This document shows, piece by piece, positions 36,519-43,993 of a DNA stretch of 64,000 nt. The notes beneath the pieces are model-generated. The model saw only the letters and a list, made by a program, of their open reading frames with translations, had not been told where the DNA came from and did no database searches. Position 1 is the first letter of the stretch; each line of letters opens with the position of its first letter. The stretch is from positions 62,001 through 126,000 of the forward strand of contig CAVVEC010000013.1 in assembly GCA_963747105.1 (NCBI GenBank), read 5' to 3'. The stretch comes from CAVVEC01 sp963747105. GTDB lineage: Bacteria; Acidobacteriota; Terriglobia; Terriglobales; Acidobacteriaceae. The position numbers and the translations under genes are program-made.

Positions 36519-36806
36519 TCAGCGATACACATCCTCGCGGTGGCCGACCTGCAGCACTAATACCGTGATCTTTTCGTTCTGGATGTCGCAGATCAGGCGG
36601 TAGTCGCCGTCGCGGTAACGCCACAGGCCTCGTTTTTCTCCTTGCAGCGGTTTGCCCCACTGGCGTGGGTTATCGGCCGGAGTGAGACGTTGACGCAGAA
36701 AGCGGAGGATTAACCGTTGGCCCTGACGGTGGAGTTTTGTGATTTGTTTTTCGGCGCTGCGGGTGATCTCAATCGTCCAGGCCAAGCCGCCGCTCCAGCT
36801 CGTCAA
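36519..36806 (-). CDS. RelE/ParE-like toxin
   Basis: A small basic protein of the RelE/ParE superfamily: WTIEITRSAEKQITKLHRQGQRLILRFLRQRL, then GKPLQGEKRGLWRYRDGDYRLICDI and VLVLQVGHREDVYR, which is typical of RelE mRNA interferases (the terminal G.R..VY signature). The true start is uncertain: ATG at 36806 gives 95 residues, while a TTG at 36785 that begins LAWTIEIT would still overlap the antitoxin stop (36769-36771) and fits the family better. Confidence 0.9.
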   Translation of the reverse strand: MTSWSGGLAWTIEITRSAEKQITKLHRQGQRLILRFLRQRLTPADNPRQWGKPLQGEKRGLWRYRDGDYRLICDIQNEKITVLVLQVGHREDVYR

Positions 36807-36981
36807 GCGTGATCGTGGGTTCGCGCCTCTCTAGCGCGGCGATGCCCTTCAGGTAGTCCTCACGGTCTTCCAGATATTGCCGGATGGCCTCGCGGGCGTA
36901 GTAGCTCTTGCTGCGGCCCGTCTCTTTGGCAAGCGACTCCAGCTTTTCTTCCAGTTCGGGTTCCAAGCGGATACCGAGCAT
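36769..36981 (-). CDS. Ribbon-helix-helix antitoxin (RelB/StbD-like)
   Basis: 70 residues from MLGIRLEPELEEKLESLAKETGRSKSYY; the ribbon strand LGIRLEPELEEKL and the helices with TGRSKSYYAREAIRQYLED are a typical MetJ/Arc fold. The acidic C-terminal half (YLKGIAALERREPTITLDELERRLGL) would neutralise the toxin. Longer starts at 36993, 37002 or a TTG at 37026 are possible, but a perfect 16-bp palindrome overlaps those codons and looks like an operator. Confidence 0.88.
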   Translation of the reverse strand: MLGIRLEPELEEKLESLAKETGRSKSYYAREAIRQYLEDREDYLKGIAALERREPTITLDELERRLGLDD

Positions 36982-36984
36982 AGT

Positions 36985-37000
36985 GTTAAACATGTTTAAC
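36985..37000. promoter_or_regulatory. 16-bp palindromic operator of the RelE-type module
   Basis: GTTAAACATGTTTAAC is a perfect palindrome, three bases ahead of the chosen antitoxin ATG. Ribbon-helix-helix antitoxins bind such sites to repress their own operon. The role is inferred from position and symmetry. Confidence 0.7.
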
Positions 37001-37099
37001 ATAACAGACTTGGGCCGGGCGGGCAAAGATCATCTTTGCGCGGTTTGTTTGCGGTGCAGCCGTCTTCAACGATAAACTGCATCTCTTGAGGTAAGGCTC

Positions 37100-38158
37100 A
37101 TGTTAGTCGTCATGCAGGCGCACGCCACGGAAGAGCAGGTGCGTGCCGTCTGCCAGAAAATCGAGGCGCTCGGCTATCGCGCTCATTCCATTCCCGGCGC
37201 GGAACGTACGGCCATCGGCATCACGGGAAACAAGGGTGAGGTAGAACCTGGCACGCTGGAAGAAATGTCGGGCGTGCAGGAAGTCATCCGCGTCACCAAA
37301 CCTTACAAGCTGGTCAGCCGCGACTTCAAGGAAGACAACACTGTGATCCGTTTTGCCGGGACCGACGCCACGTTCGGCGGGCCGGGGCTGGCCATCATTG
37401 CCGGGCCTTGCGCCATCGAGAGCCGCGAGCAAGCATTTGCCGCGGCTGAGCGCGTCTCGCGTGCCGGCGCACAGTTTTTTCGCGGCGGAGCCTACAAGCC
37501 GCGCACTTCTCCGTATTCGTTCCAGGGCCTGGAAGAGGACGGGCTGCGCATCATGGCTGAGGTTCGCGAACAAACGGGAATGAGGATTGTGACCGAGGCC
37601 ATCGACAACGAATCGCTGGAGCTGGTGGAAGAGTATGCCGATGTGATTCAGATCGGCGCCCGCAACATGCAGAACTTTTCGCTGCTGAAACGCGCCGGGC
37701 GCGCGAAGAAGCCAGTTCTGCTCAAGCGCGGCATGTCGGCAACGCTGGAAGAGCTACTAATGGCGGCTGAGTACGTGATGAGCGAAGGCAACTACAACGT
37801 GATCCTCTGCGAACGGGGTGTACGCACTTTTGCCGACCATACCCGCAACACGCTGGATCTGAGCATCATTCCTGCCGTGCAGCGGCTCAGCCATCTGCCC
37901 ATCATTGTTGATCCCAGCCACGGGACCGGCAAGCGCAATAAAGTCACGCCGCTTTCGCGGGCGGCGGTGGCCGTCGGCGCGGATGGATTGATTGTCGAAG
38001 TGCACCACGATCCGGACAAGGCACTGTCCGACGGCATGCAGTCGCTCTATCCCGATCAGTTCGACGAACTGATGGCCCAAGTGCGGCAGATCGCGGCGGT
38101 GGTGGGAAGGACGGTGGCGGGGGTTGGGCAATCGCCAGTGGTTGCGACGCCTCGGTAG
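37100..38158 (+). CDS. aroF: DAHP synthase (AroF, type I beta)
   Basis: First enzyme of the shikimate pathway, joining phosphoenolpyruvate and erythrose 4-phosphate. 352 residues: an N-terminal ferredoxin-like regulatory domain (MLVVMQAHATEEQVRAVCQKIEALGY..., about 1-70), as in Thermotoga-type enzymes, and the barrel from about 95 with IIAGPCAIESREQ, GGAYKPRTSPYSFQG, IQIGARNMQNFSLLK, KPVLLKRGMSATLEE and IVDPSHGTGKRNKV. The metal-binding Cys, His, Glu and Asp are present. The N-terminal domain suggests feedback control. Confidence 0.95.
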   Translation: MLVVMQAHATEEQVRAVCQKIEALGYRAHSIPGAERTAIGITGNKGEVEPGTLEEMSGVQEVIRVTKPYKLVSRDFKEDNTVIRFAGTDATFGGPGLAIIAGPCAIESREQAFAAAERVSRAGAQFFRGGAYKPRTSPYSFQGLEEDGLRIMAEVREQTGMRIVTEAIDNESLELVEEYADVIQIGARNMQNFSLLKRAGRAKKPVLLKRGMSATLEELLMAAEYVMSEGNYNVILCERGVRTFADHTRNTLDLSIIPAVQRLSHLPIIVDPSHGTGKRNKVTPLSRAAVAVGADGLIVEVHHDPDKALSDGMQSLYPDQFDELMAQVRQIAAVVGRTVAGVGQSPVVATPR

Positions 38159-38198
38159 ATACTTCCGCACGCAGCCTTGGACAAAGCGAGTACCTGGC

Positions 38199-39083
38199 AT
38201 GAAGTGGGCTCTGCAATCTGCGATCGCGTTGCTCCTGTGCTCCTCGCTGCTCCAAGCACGAGGCAGCGCTTCGTTACAACCCACGCCGACTCGTTGCGAT
38301 CCCGATTCTCTTCCGCCGCCAACCCCGCTCGAACTAGCGAGCGATCCCCACGGCGTAGACTTCGGCCCATACCTCAAAGGCGTTTTGCCTGCGATCAAAC
38401 GGCATTGGTACTCCAGGATTCCCGACGAGGCCCGCGAGCCACTGATGAAGAAAGGATGCGTCATAATCGAGTTCGCGATCCTAAAAGAGGGGAAGCTTGA
38501 TGAGGTTAGAATCAGCGCTGCTTCTGGAGATTCGCAACTGGATGACGCGGCTTTGCAGGCAATTGCTTTGTCGTCGCCCTTTCCGCCCCTGCCGGTGGAA
38601 TCGAAGGAGTCGGTCAAAGTTAGATTTCAGTTTTACTACAATCCAAGTTCTTCCACTTTCCGCAAACGGTCCTCATCGACCACCAACCTTTCACCAAGTC
38701 CAGCGGCGATGGCCAACAGTGCAGTTCCTACGGAAGAATCCGGTCGCTCGCCGACCCTGACGATAAATGGACCACCGCTGCGACCTCTTGTGACCACGGA
38801 TATCGTCTCCCTAGGAGGAGCATCCCCGCGCGGGCTGTACACCCCACTACCATCTTTTGCTCCACGAGTAGATCCATCTGCACAGCACGGGGTCGTATTG
38901 CTTTCCCTAGTGGTGACGAAAAAAGGTAAGGCCCATCACGTGAGAGTGCTTGAGGGCCTCAATCACGATCTCGATCGCGCAGCCCGCAAGACAATCGAAA
39001 CCTGGAAGTTCGAGCCCCCAACTCGAGATGGCAAGGCTATCGAGGTGCCCCTCAATGTCAAGGTCACGTTCAATCTAGAATGA
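38199..39083 (+). CDS. Exported protein with two TonB C-terminal domains
   Basis: 294 residues from MKWALQSAIALLLCSSLLQ (signal peptide); the earlier ATG at 38124 would overlap aroF. Two TonB_C-like units are visible: one around GCVIIEFAILKEGKLDEVRISAASGDSQLDDAALQAI and one around GVVLLSLVVTKKGKAHHVRVLEGLNHDLDRAARKTIETWKFEPP. In Acidobacteriota such stand-alone TonB_C proteins are common. No membrane anchor beyond the signal is seen, so it is not a classic energy-transducing TonB. Confidence 0.85.
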   Translation: MKWALQSAIALLLCSSLLQARGSASLQPTPTRCDPDSLPPPTPLELASDPHGVDFGPYLKGVLPAIKRHWYSRIPDEAREPLMKKGCVIIEFAILKEGKLDEVRISAASGDSQLDDAALQAIALSSPFPPLPVESKESVKVRFQFYYNPSSSTFRKRSSSTTNLSPSPAAMANSAVPTEESGRSPTLTINGPPLRPLVTTDIVSLGGASPRGLYTPLPSFAPRVDPSAQHGVVLLSLVVTKKGKAHHVRVLEGLNHDLDRAARKTIETWKFEPPTRDGKAIEVPLNVKVTFNLE

Positions 39084-39129
39084 TCGGCGAGCTAGCGATT
39101 ACTATCTTGGTCGAACAGGGCGTAAGCTC

Positions 39130-40308
39130 TTGAGAAAGCTCCTACTCATCATTGTTGTGCTGCCGATTCTCGGCGGCGTAGGCTGGTGGTACTTCCACGG
39201 GCGGGAGATCACCACTTACCTTCCTCTATACCGCGAGTTTGCCTACGTTACCAATGGCAAGAGCAATACGGTCAGCGTAATCAACCTCACAGCCGACCCG
39301 GTGAAGGGCTTCACGGTCGTGCGAAACATCTCGGTCGGCAGCGAGCCCACCGGCATCGCGGCCAACAGCAAAAAGAATGAAATCTACGTCGTCAACACGG
39401 GATCGAACAACATAAGCGTGATTGATGCCGAGCGGAATGCTGTTGTCGCGACCGTCGGCGTTCACGGCAAGCCATACTTCATCGATGTTTCCGCTGACGG
39501 CAAGCGCGGCTACGTCGCCAACTCAGGCTCGGCGAATGTTTCGGTCATTGATCTCGAGGAGCGGACCGTCCTGGGCAACATCCGCGTGGGAGGTTCGCCG
39601 GGACTGGCTCGAGTCTCGCCTGATGGAATGACCGTTGTCGTCAGCAATCGCGGGGACAATACGGTTTCGCTGATCGATGCGGCGCAGCTTAAAGTGCGCA
39701 GCACCATTCCTGCATGCCCGCAGCCGGAAGACATCGCGATTCTTCCCGACAACAGCAAAGCGTTCATCGCCTGCACCGGATCAGCGCAGGTGGCTTCTAT
39801 TGACCTGAAGACCGACAAGCTTCTGGCTTTGCTTGACGTCGGCAAAACCCCAGTCCACCTGGCGTTGAAGCCGGACGGTGGCGAACTCATGGTGAGCAAT
39901 TTCGATTCGGATAACATTTCGATCATCGAGACCACCACTAATGAGGTAGGCGGCAGCTATCTCATCGGGACGCATCCGGCTCGTGGACTGGTGACAGCGG
40001 ACAATTCGCGTTTGTACGTGAGCAATTTCGGATCAAATACTGTCGCGGTCTACGACATTGACATAGGAAAGATGATCGCTACTTTGCCGGTGGGGAGCCA
40101 TCCCGACGGGCTGGCGCTTTCGCAGAGCCAGAACTATTTGCTGGTGCTGAATTCGGGGTCGGGGGATGTGACGGTCATTCAGAAGCGCATCCCGAAAAAG
40201 AAGTTTGAGCCCGGCGAGTATTCCCTGCTGACCATGATTCCGGTGGGAGTCCAGCCCAACAATATCGTGGTGAAATCGTTCGTGCTGGTTAAGCCGCCGT
40301 CCCGGTAA
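39130..40308 (+). CDS. YVTN/YncE-type beta-propeller protein
   Basis: 392 residues from a TTG start (read MRKLLLIIVVLPILGG), the only start upstream of the membrane anchor (about 3-20). The rest is a seven-bladed-type propeller of repeats of about 42 residues: YVTNGKSNTVSVINL, YVVNTGSNNISVIDAERNAVVATVGVHG, YVANSGSANVSVIDLEERTVLGNIRVGG and so on. Such proteins are surface or periplasmic; ligand unknown. Confidence 0.88.
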   Translation: MRKLLLIIVVLPILGGVGWWYFHGREITTYLPLYREFAYVTNGKSNTVSVINLTADPVKGFTVVRNISVGSEPTGIAANSKKNEIYVVNTGSNNISVIDAERNAVVATVGVHGKPYFIDVSADGKRGYVANSGSANVSVIDLEERTVLGNIRVGGSPGLARVSPDGMTVVVSNRGDNTVSLIDAAQLKVRSTIPACPQPEDIAILPDNSKAFIACTGSAQVASIDLKTDKLLALLDVGKTPVHLALKPDGGELMVSNFDSDNISIIETTTNEVGGSYLIGTHPARGLVTADNSRLYVSNFGSNTVAVYDIDIGKMIATLPVGSHPDGLALSQSQNYLLVLNSGSGDVTVIQKRIPKKKFEPGEYSLLTMIPVGVQPNNIVVKSFVLVKPPSR

Positions 40309-40546
40309 GTTGTCATCGTGAGCACGAGCTTTCGCGAGTGAAGTTCACGCGAAGTCGAAGCTGAGGCATTCAGCCGGCGTCTGAGCCCGCTGCCGAAATC
40401 CCGAGCGAAGCCGAGGAAGCTTGGATCCCTATTCCTCAACTAGAGCAGTTGCGCATCAGGCATTCTCGCGATGCGCTCCTGCCAACTGGAAAGATGGTGT
40501 CCGGGGAGAATGCCCCGCTGCATCATGCCGAGATTTATGGCACAGG

Positions 40547-40674
40547 GATCCTTCGACTCCACATCTGCTTCGCTTCGCGAACCAGACGCTTCGCTCAGGA
40601 TGACAGTTTTTGGAGGGGTCCTTCGACTGCGTTATCGTTCGCTTCGCGAACGATAACTTCGCTCAGGATGACAG
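40547..40674. repeat. Hairpin element, copies B and C
   Basis: Two adjacent units begin GATCCTTCGACT or GTCCTTCGACTG and end CTTCGCTCAGGATGACA. Copy C has a perfect stem GTTATCGTTCGC (40631-40642) with GCGAACGATAAC (40646-40657), loop TTC. Copy B (40547-40605) is degenerate. With copy A at 33735 they share flanks but not stem sequence. The gene-free stretch 40309-40692 holds these and further degenerate TCATCGTGAG/GAGCGAAG fragments. Confidence 0.85.
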
Positions 40675-40692
40675 CGGCTAGGGACTTGCTCG

Positions 40693-43677
40693 CTACGCCC
40701 CCGCACCGCAACACTTCTTATACTTTTTCCCCGAACCACACGGACAAGGATCATTGCGGCCGATTTTTGCAGCGCCGCGTACTACTTGCTGCACCGGCTG
40801 CAGGTCCCCCGATCCGGCCATACGGGCCTGTTCCAGTTCCCGGCGCTTCCTGCGCTGGAAAGCTTCCTCGATTTCGTCTACCGAGGTGGCCACAGGACGA
40901 GGCCGACGGCCATCTCCGTCGCCGCCTGTTCTCAACACAGGCACGCCAGCCTCAGGCGATTCGGCAGAACGCCCAACACTCACTTCTGCTGGCCGTTCCA
41001 AAACCTGCATCAGGTAGAGATAGCGGACCGTCTCTTCCTGCGATCGTTGCATCATGGCCTCGAACATGTCGAAGGACTCGCGCTTGTATTCGACCAGGGG
41101 ATCGTGCTGGCCGTAGCCGCGCAGGCCGATGCCCTCCTTCAGATGATCCATGTCGCGCAGGTGGTCCTTCCATTGCGCATCGAGCACGCTTAGCATGATC
41201 ATGCGCTCGTGATAGCGCATGGCATCGGGCCCGATGAGTTTTTCCTTGGCATCGTAACGAGCCTTGAGCTTGTCAAAGATTGCGTCGCCCAGCTCCTGGC
41301 GGTTCAAAATCTCAGGCTTAATGCCTTCCGCCAGAATGTCCACGCCGAAGCGAGTAAAGACCGCATCCTTCAGACCCTTGAGATCCCAATCGGCGGCGTG
41401 AACTTTGACGGCGCAGAACTGGTCCATCAAATCGCTGAGAATTCCGGCAACGTAATCTTCCAGGATCAGTTCCTTCTGGTCCACGCCTTCCAGCAGTTGG
41501 TGACGCAGGCCGTAAACCGCCTCGCGTTGCTTGTTCATTACGTCGTCGTATTCGAGCAGGTGTTTGCGGGCTTCGAAGTTTTGCGCTTCGACGGCTTCTT
41601 GCGCCTTTTCGATGCGGCGCGAAATCAGCCGTGATTCAATCGGAACTCCTTCTTCCATGCCCAATCGCTGGAGAAGGGTGGAGACCCATTCCTTGGCGAA
41701 GATGCGCATGAGGTCATCTTCGAGCGAGAGGTAAAAGCGGGAAGAACCGGGATCGCCTTGACGGCCCGCGCGGCCGCGAAGCTGGTTATCAATACGCCGC
41801 GATTCGTGACGCTCGGTGCCGAAAATATGTAGCCCGCCAACGGCGACTACCTCGTCATGTTCTTTATCGGTTTGCTGTTTGTAGCGGTCCAGGATTTCGG
41901 TCCACTGATCGGTGGGCACCACGTATTCATTGCCGGCGTAATACCAGACTGTGCTCTTGGCCTGGTCAACGTCCACCAGAATCTTGCCTTGTGCGGCGCG
42001 CAGTGGTTGCGCAAATCCTTTCTTCACGCATTCCTGCTTGGCCATGAACTCGGGATTGCCGCCCAGCAAAATATCGGTTCCGCGTCCGGCCATGTTGGTG
42101 GCGATCGTGACCATACTTTTGCGCCCGGCCTGGGCGACGATTTCCGCTTCGCGCTCGTGCTGTTTGGCATTCAAGACCTCGCGCTTGATGCCTTTCTTCT
42201 TCAGTAGCTCAGCAAGATGTTCTGATTTCTCAATCGAGACCGTGCCCACCAGCACCGGCTGGCCCGAGGCATTCAGCCTCTGAATCTCATCGGCGGCGGC
42301 AAAGTATTTTTCTTTCTCGGTCCGGTAAACGACGTCAGGGTTTTCTTTACGAAGCAACGGCTTGTTGGTCGGAATCACCATCACTTCCAGTTTGTAAATC
42401 TTCTCGAACTCGGGCGCCTCCGTCTCCGCCGTGCCAGTCATGCCGGCCAGCTTCTTATGCATGCGGAAATAATTCTGGAAGGTGATGGTGGCCAGGGTCT
42501 GGTTCTCACGCTCGATCTTGACGTTTTCCTTGGCTTCGACCGACTGATGCAATCCGTCGGACCAGCGGCGTCCCGGCATCAGGCGGCCGGTGAACTCATC
42601 TACGATGATGACTTCGCCGTCTTTCACCACGTATTCCACGTCGCGGTGATAAAGCGCATGCGCCTTAACCGCAGTCTCCACGTGATGCTTGAGGTCCCAG
42701 TTCTCGGGATCAGCGATGTTGCCAATCCCCAGGAGTTGCTCAACTTTTTCCCAGCCTTCATCCGTGACCGTGATGCTCCTGTGCTTCTCGTCTACCACGT
42801 AATCGCCGGTAAGCTCTTTGGGTTCGCCGGGAGCGGTGTCAATCTCCTCGCCTTTCTCCAGCTTGGGAATAATGCGATTGACCCGGGCGTACTTGTCGGT
42901 GGATTCTTCGCTGGCCCCGGAAATGATGAGCGGAGTACGGGCTTCGTCGATCAGAATCGAATCGACTTCGTCCACGATGGCGAAGTTATGCCCGCGCTGC
43001 ACGCAGTCGCGCAGGTCGAACTTCATATTGTCGCGGAGATAGTCGAAACCAAACTCGTTGTTCGTGCCGTAAGTAACGTCAGAGGCGTAGGCCTCGCGGC
43101 GCTGCTGGTCGTCTAGATCGTGGACGATAACGCCAACGGTCAGGCCAAGGAACCGATATAGTTTGCCCATCCACTCCGAGTCGCGCTTGGCCAGGTAATC
43201 ATTGACCGTGACCACGTGCACACCGCGTCCACTGAGCGCGTTGAGATAAACGGGCAAAGTTGCTACCAGGGTCTTGCCTTCGCCGGTCTTCATTTCGGCG
43301 ATCTTGCCCTGGTGCAGAACCATGCCGCCGATCAGTTGCACATCAAAATGCCGCATGTTGAGCACGCGGCGTCCGGCTTCCCGAACAACAGCGAAGGCTT
43401 CGACCAGAATTCCGTCGAGGGCCTCGTTGGTGAGTTTCCTGCGCTCCTCGTCGATCTCTTTCAGTCGCTCACGATCGGCATCCGGTTCGTCGGGAATGCG
43501 GCTCAGGCGTTCCCGTATGCGCTGGCGGAACTCCTCCGTTTTGGCCCGTAACTCCTCATCGCTGAGCTTCTGCATGGCGGGCTCAAGCGCATTGATGGCC
43601 TCAACCTGAGGCCTCAAACGCTTGAGTTCGCGTTCGTTTTTGGTCCCGAAGACCTTGGCTACCAAAGCATTAATCAA
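40693..43677 (-). CDS. secA: Preprotein translocase ATPase SecA
   Basis: Motor ATPase that drives proteins through SecYEG at the inner membrane. 994 residues, no frame break. Walker A MKTGEGKTLVATLP, DEAD-type box FAIVDEVDSILIDEARTPLIISG, the preprotein cross-linking domain, NMAGRGTDILLGGN and GLHIFGTERHESRRIDNQLRGRAGRQGDPG are intact. The C-terminal zinc tail reads NDPCPCGSGKKYKKCCG (C-x-C...CC), which binds SecB or ribosomes. Confidence 0.98.
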   Translation of the reverse strand: MINALVAKVFGTKNERELKRLRPQVEAINALEPAMQKLSDEELRAKTEEFRQRIRERLSRIPDEPDADRERLKEIDEERRKLTNEALDGILVEAFAVVREAGRRVLNMRHFDVQLIGGMVLHQGKIAEMKTGEGKTLVATLPVYLNALSGRGVHVVTVNDYLAKRDSEWMGKLYRFLGLTVGVIVHDLDDQQRREAYASDVTYGTNNEFGFDYLRDNMKFDLRDCVQRGHNFAIVDEVDSILIDEARTPLIISGASEESTDKYARVNRIIPKLEKGEEIDTAPGEPKELTGDYVVDEKHRSITVTDEGWEKVEQLLGIGNIADPENWDLKHHVETAVKAHALYHRDVEYVVKDGEVIIVDEFTGRLMPGRRWSDGLHQSVEAKENVKIERENQTLATITFQNYFRMHKKLAGMTGTAETEAPEFEKIYKLEVMVIPTNKPLLRKENPDVVYRTEKEKYFAAADEIQRLNASGQPVLVGTVSIEKSEHLAELLKKKGIKREVLNAKQHEREAEIVAQAGRKSMVTIATNMAGRGTDILLGGNPEFMAKQECVKKGFAQPLRAAQGKILVDVDQAKSTVWYYAGNEYVVPTDQWTEILDRYKQQTDKEHDEVVAVGGLHIFGTERHESRRIDNQLRGRAGRQGDPGSSRFYLSLEDDLMRIFAKEWVSTLLQRLGMEEGVPIESRLISRRIEKAQEAVEAQNFEARKHLLEYDDVMNKQREAVYGLRHQLLEGVDQKELILEDYVAGILSDLMDQFCAVKVHAADWDLKGLKDAVFTRFGVDILAEGIKPEILNRQELGDAIFDKLKARYDAKEKLIGPDAMRYHERMIMLSVLDAQWKDHLRDMDHLKEGIGLRGYGQHDPLVEYKRESFDMFEAMMQRSQEETVRYLYLMQVLERPAEVSVGRSAESPEAGVPVLRTGGDGDGRRPRPVATSVDEIEEAFQRRKRRELEQARMAGSGDLQPVQQVVRGAAKIGRNDPCPCGSGKKYKKCCGAGA

Positions 43678-43993
43678 ATCGAGATTCCTTGGCGGGAAAC
43701 GGCGAGGTACCGCCCCTAATATCGTACTAGAAGCCTAGCACATTAGATGCGCGCGCGGCAGGTAGGTCGCGCGGCGGTGAACGCTCAGCAGTCAGCGTTT
43801 GGCAGCTAGGAAGGTTCTGATCACGTCTTCGATGGGCGCGGGCGTCCTCACCGTGCAGGGTCTAAGATTGGATCTAATCAAAAGTCCTTCTGGCTGCTCA
43901 TTTCCTCCTGATGCTGCGAGCTCAATCCTCCAGCCAAATGCTGACTGCCAAGTGCTCACTGCTGTTTTCAGGTATATTTTCCCGTTCCGACCC
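43678..43993. other. Intergenic region between divergent secA and ligase fusion
   Basis: 316 bases with no supported gene. An in-frame run upstream of the fusion gene from 43799 has no family similarity and is treated as non-coding. No promoter pair or structured element stood out. Confidence 0.55.

Noticed and set aside
40449..41198. Plus-strand frame of 249 codons over the secA 3' end
   Set aside because: It runs antisense to the well-supported SecA C-terminus and through repeats.
43799..43993. N-terminal extension of the ligase fusion
   Set aside because: The 65 residues lack similarity to ligases, and MSTFYDRF is a typical family start.
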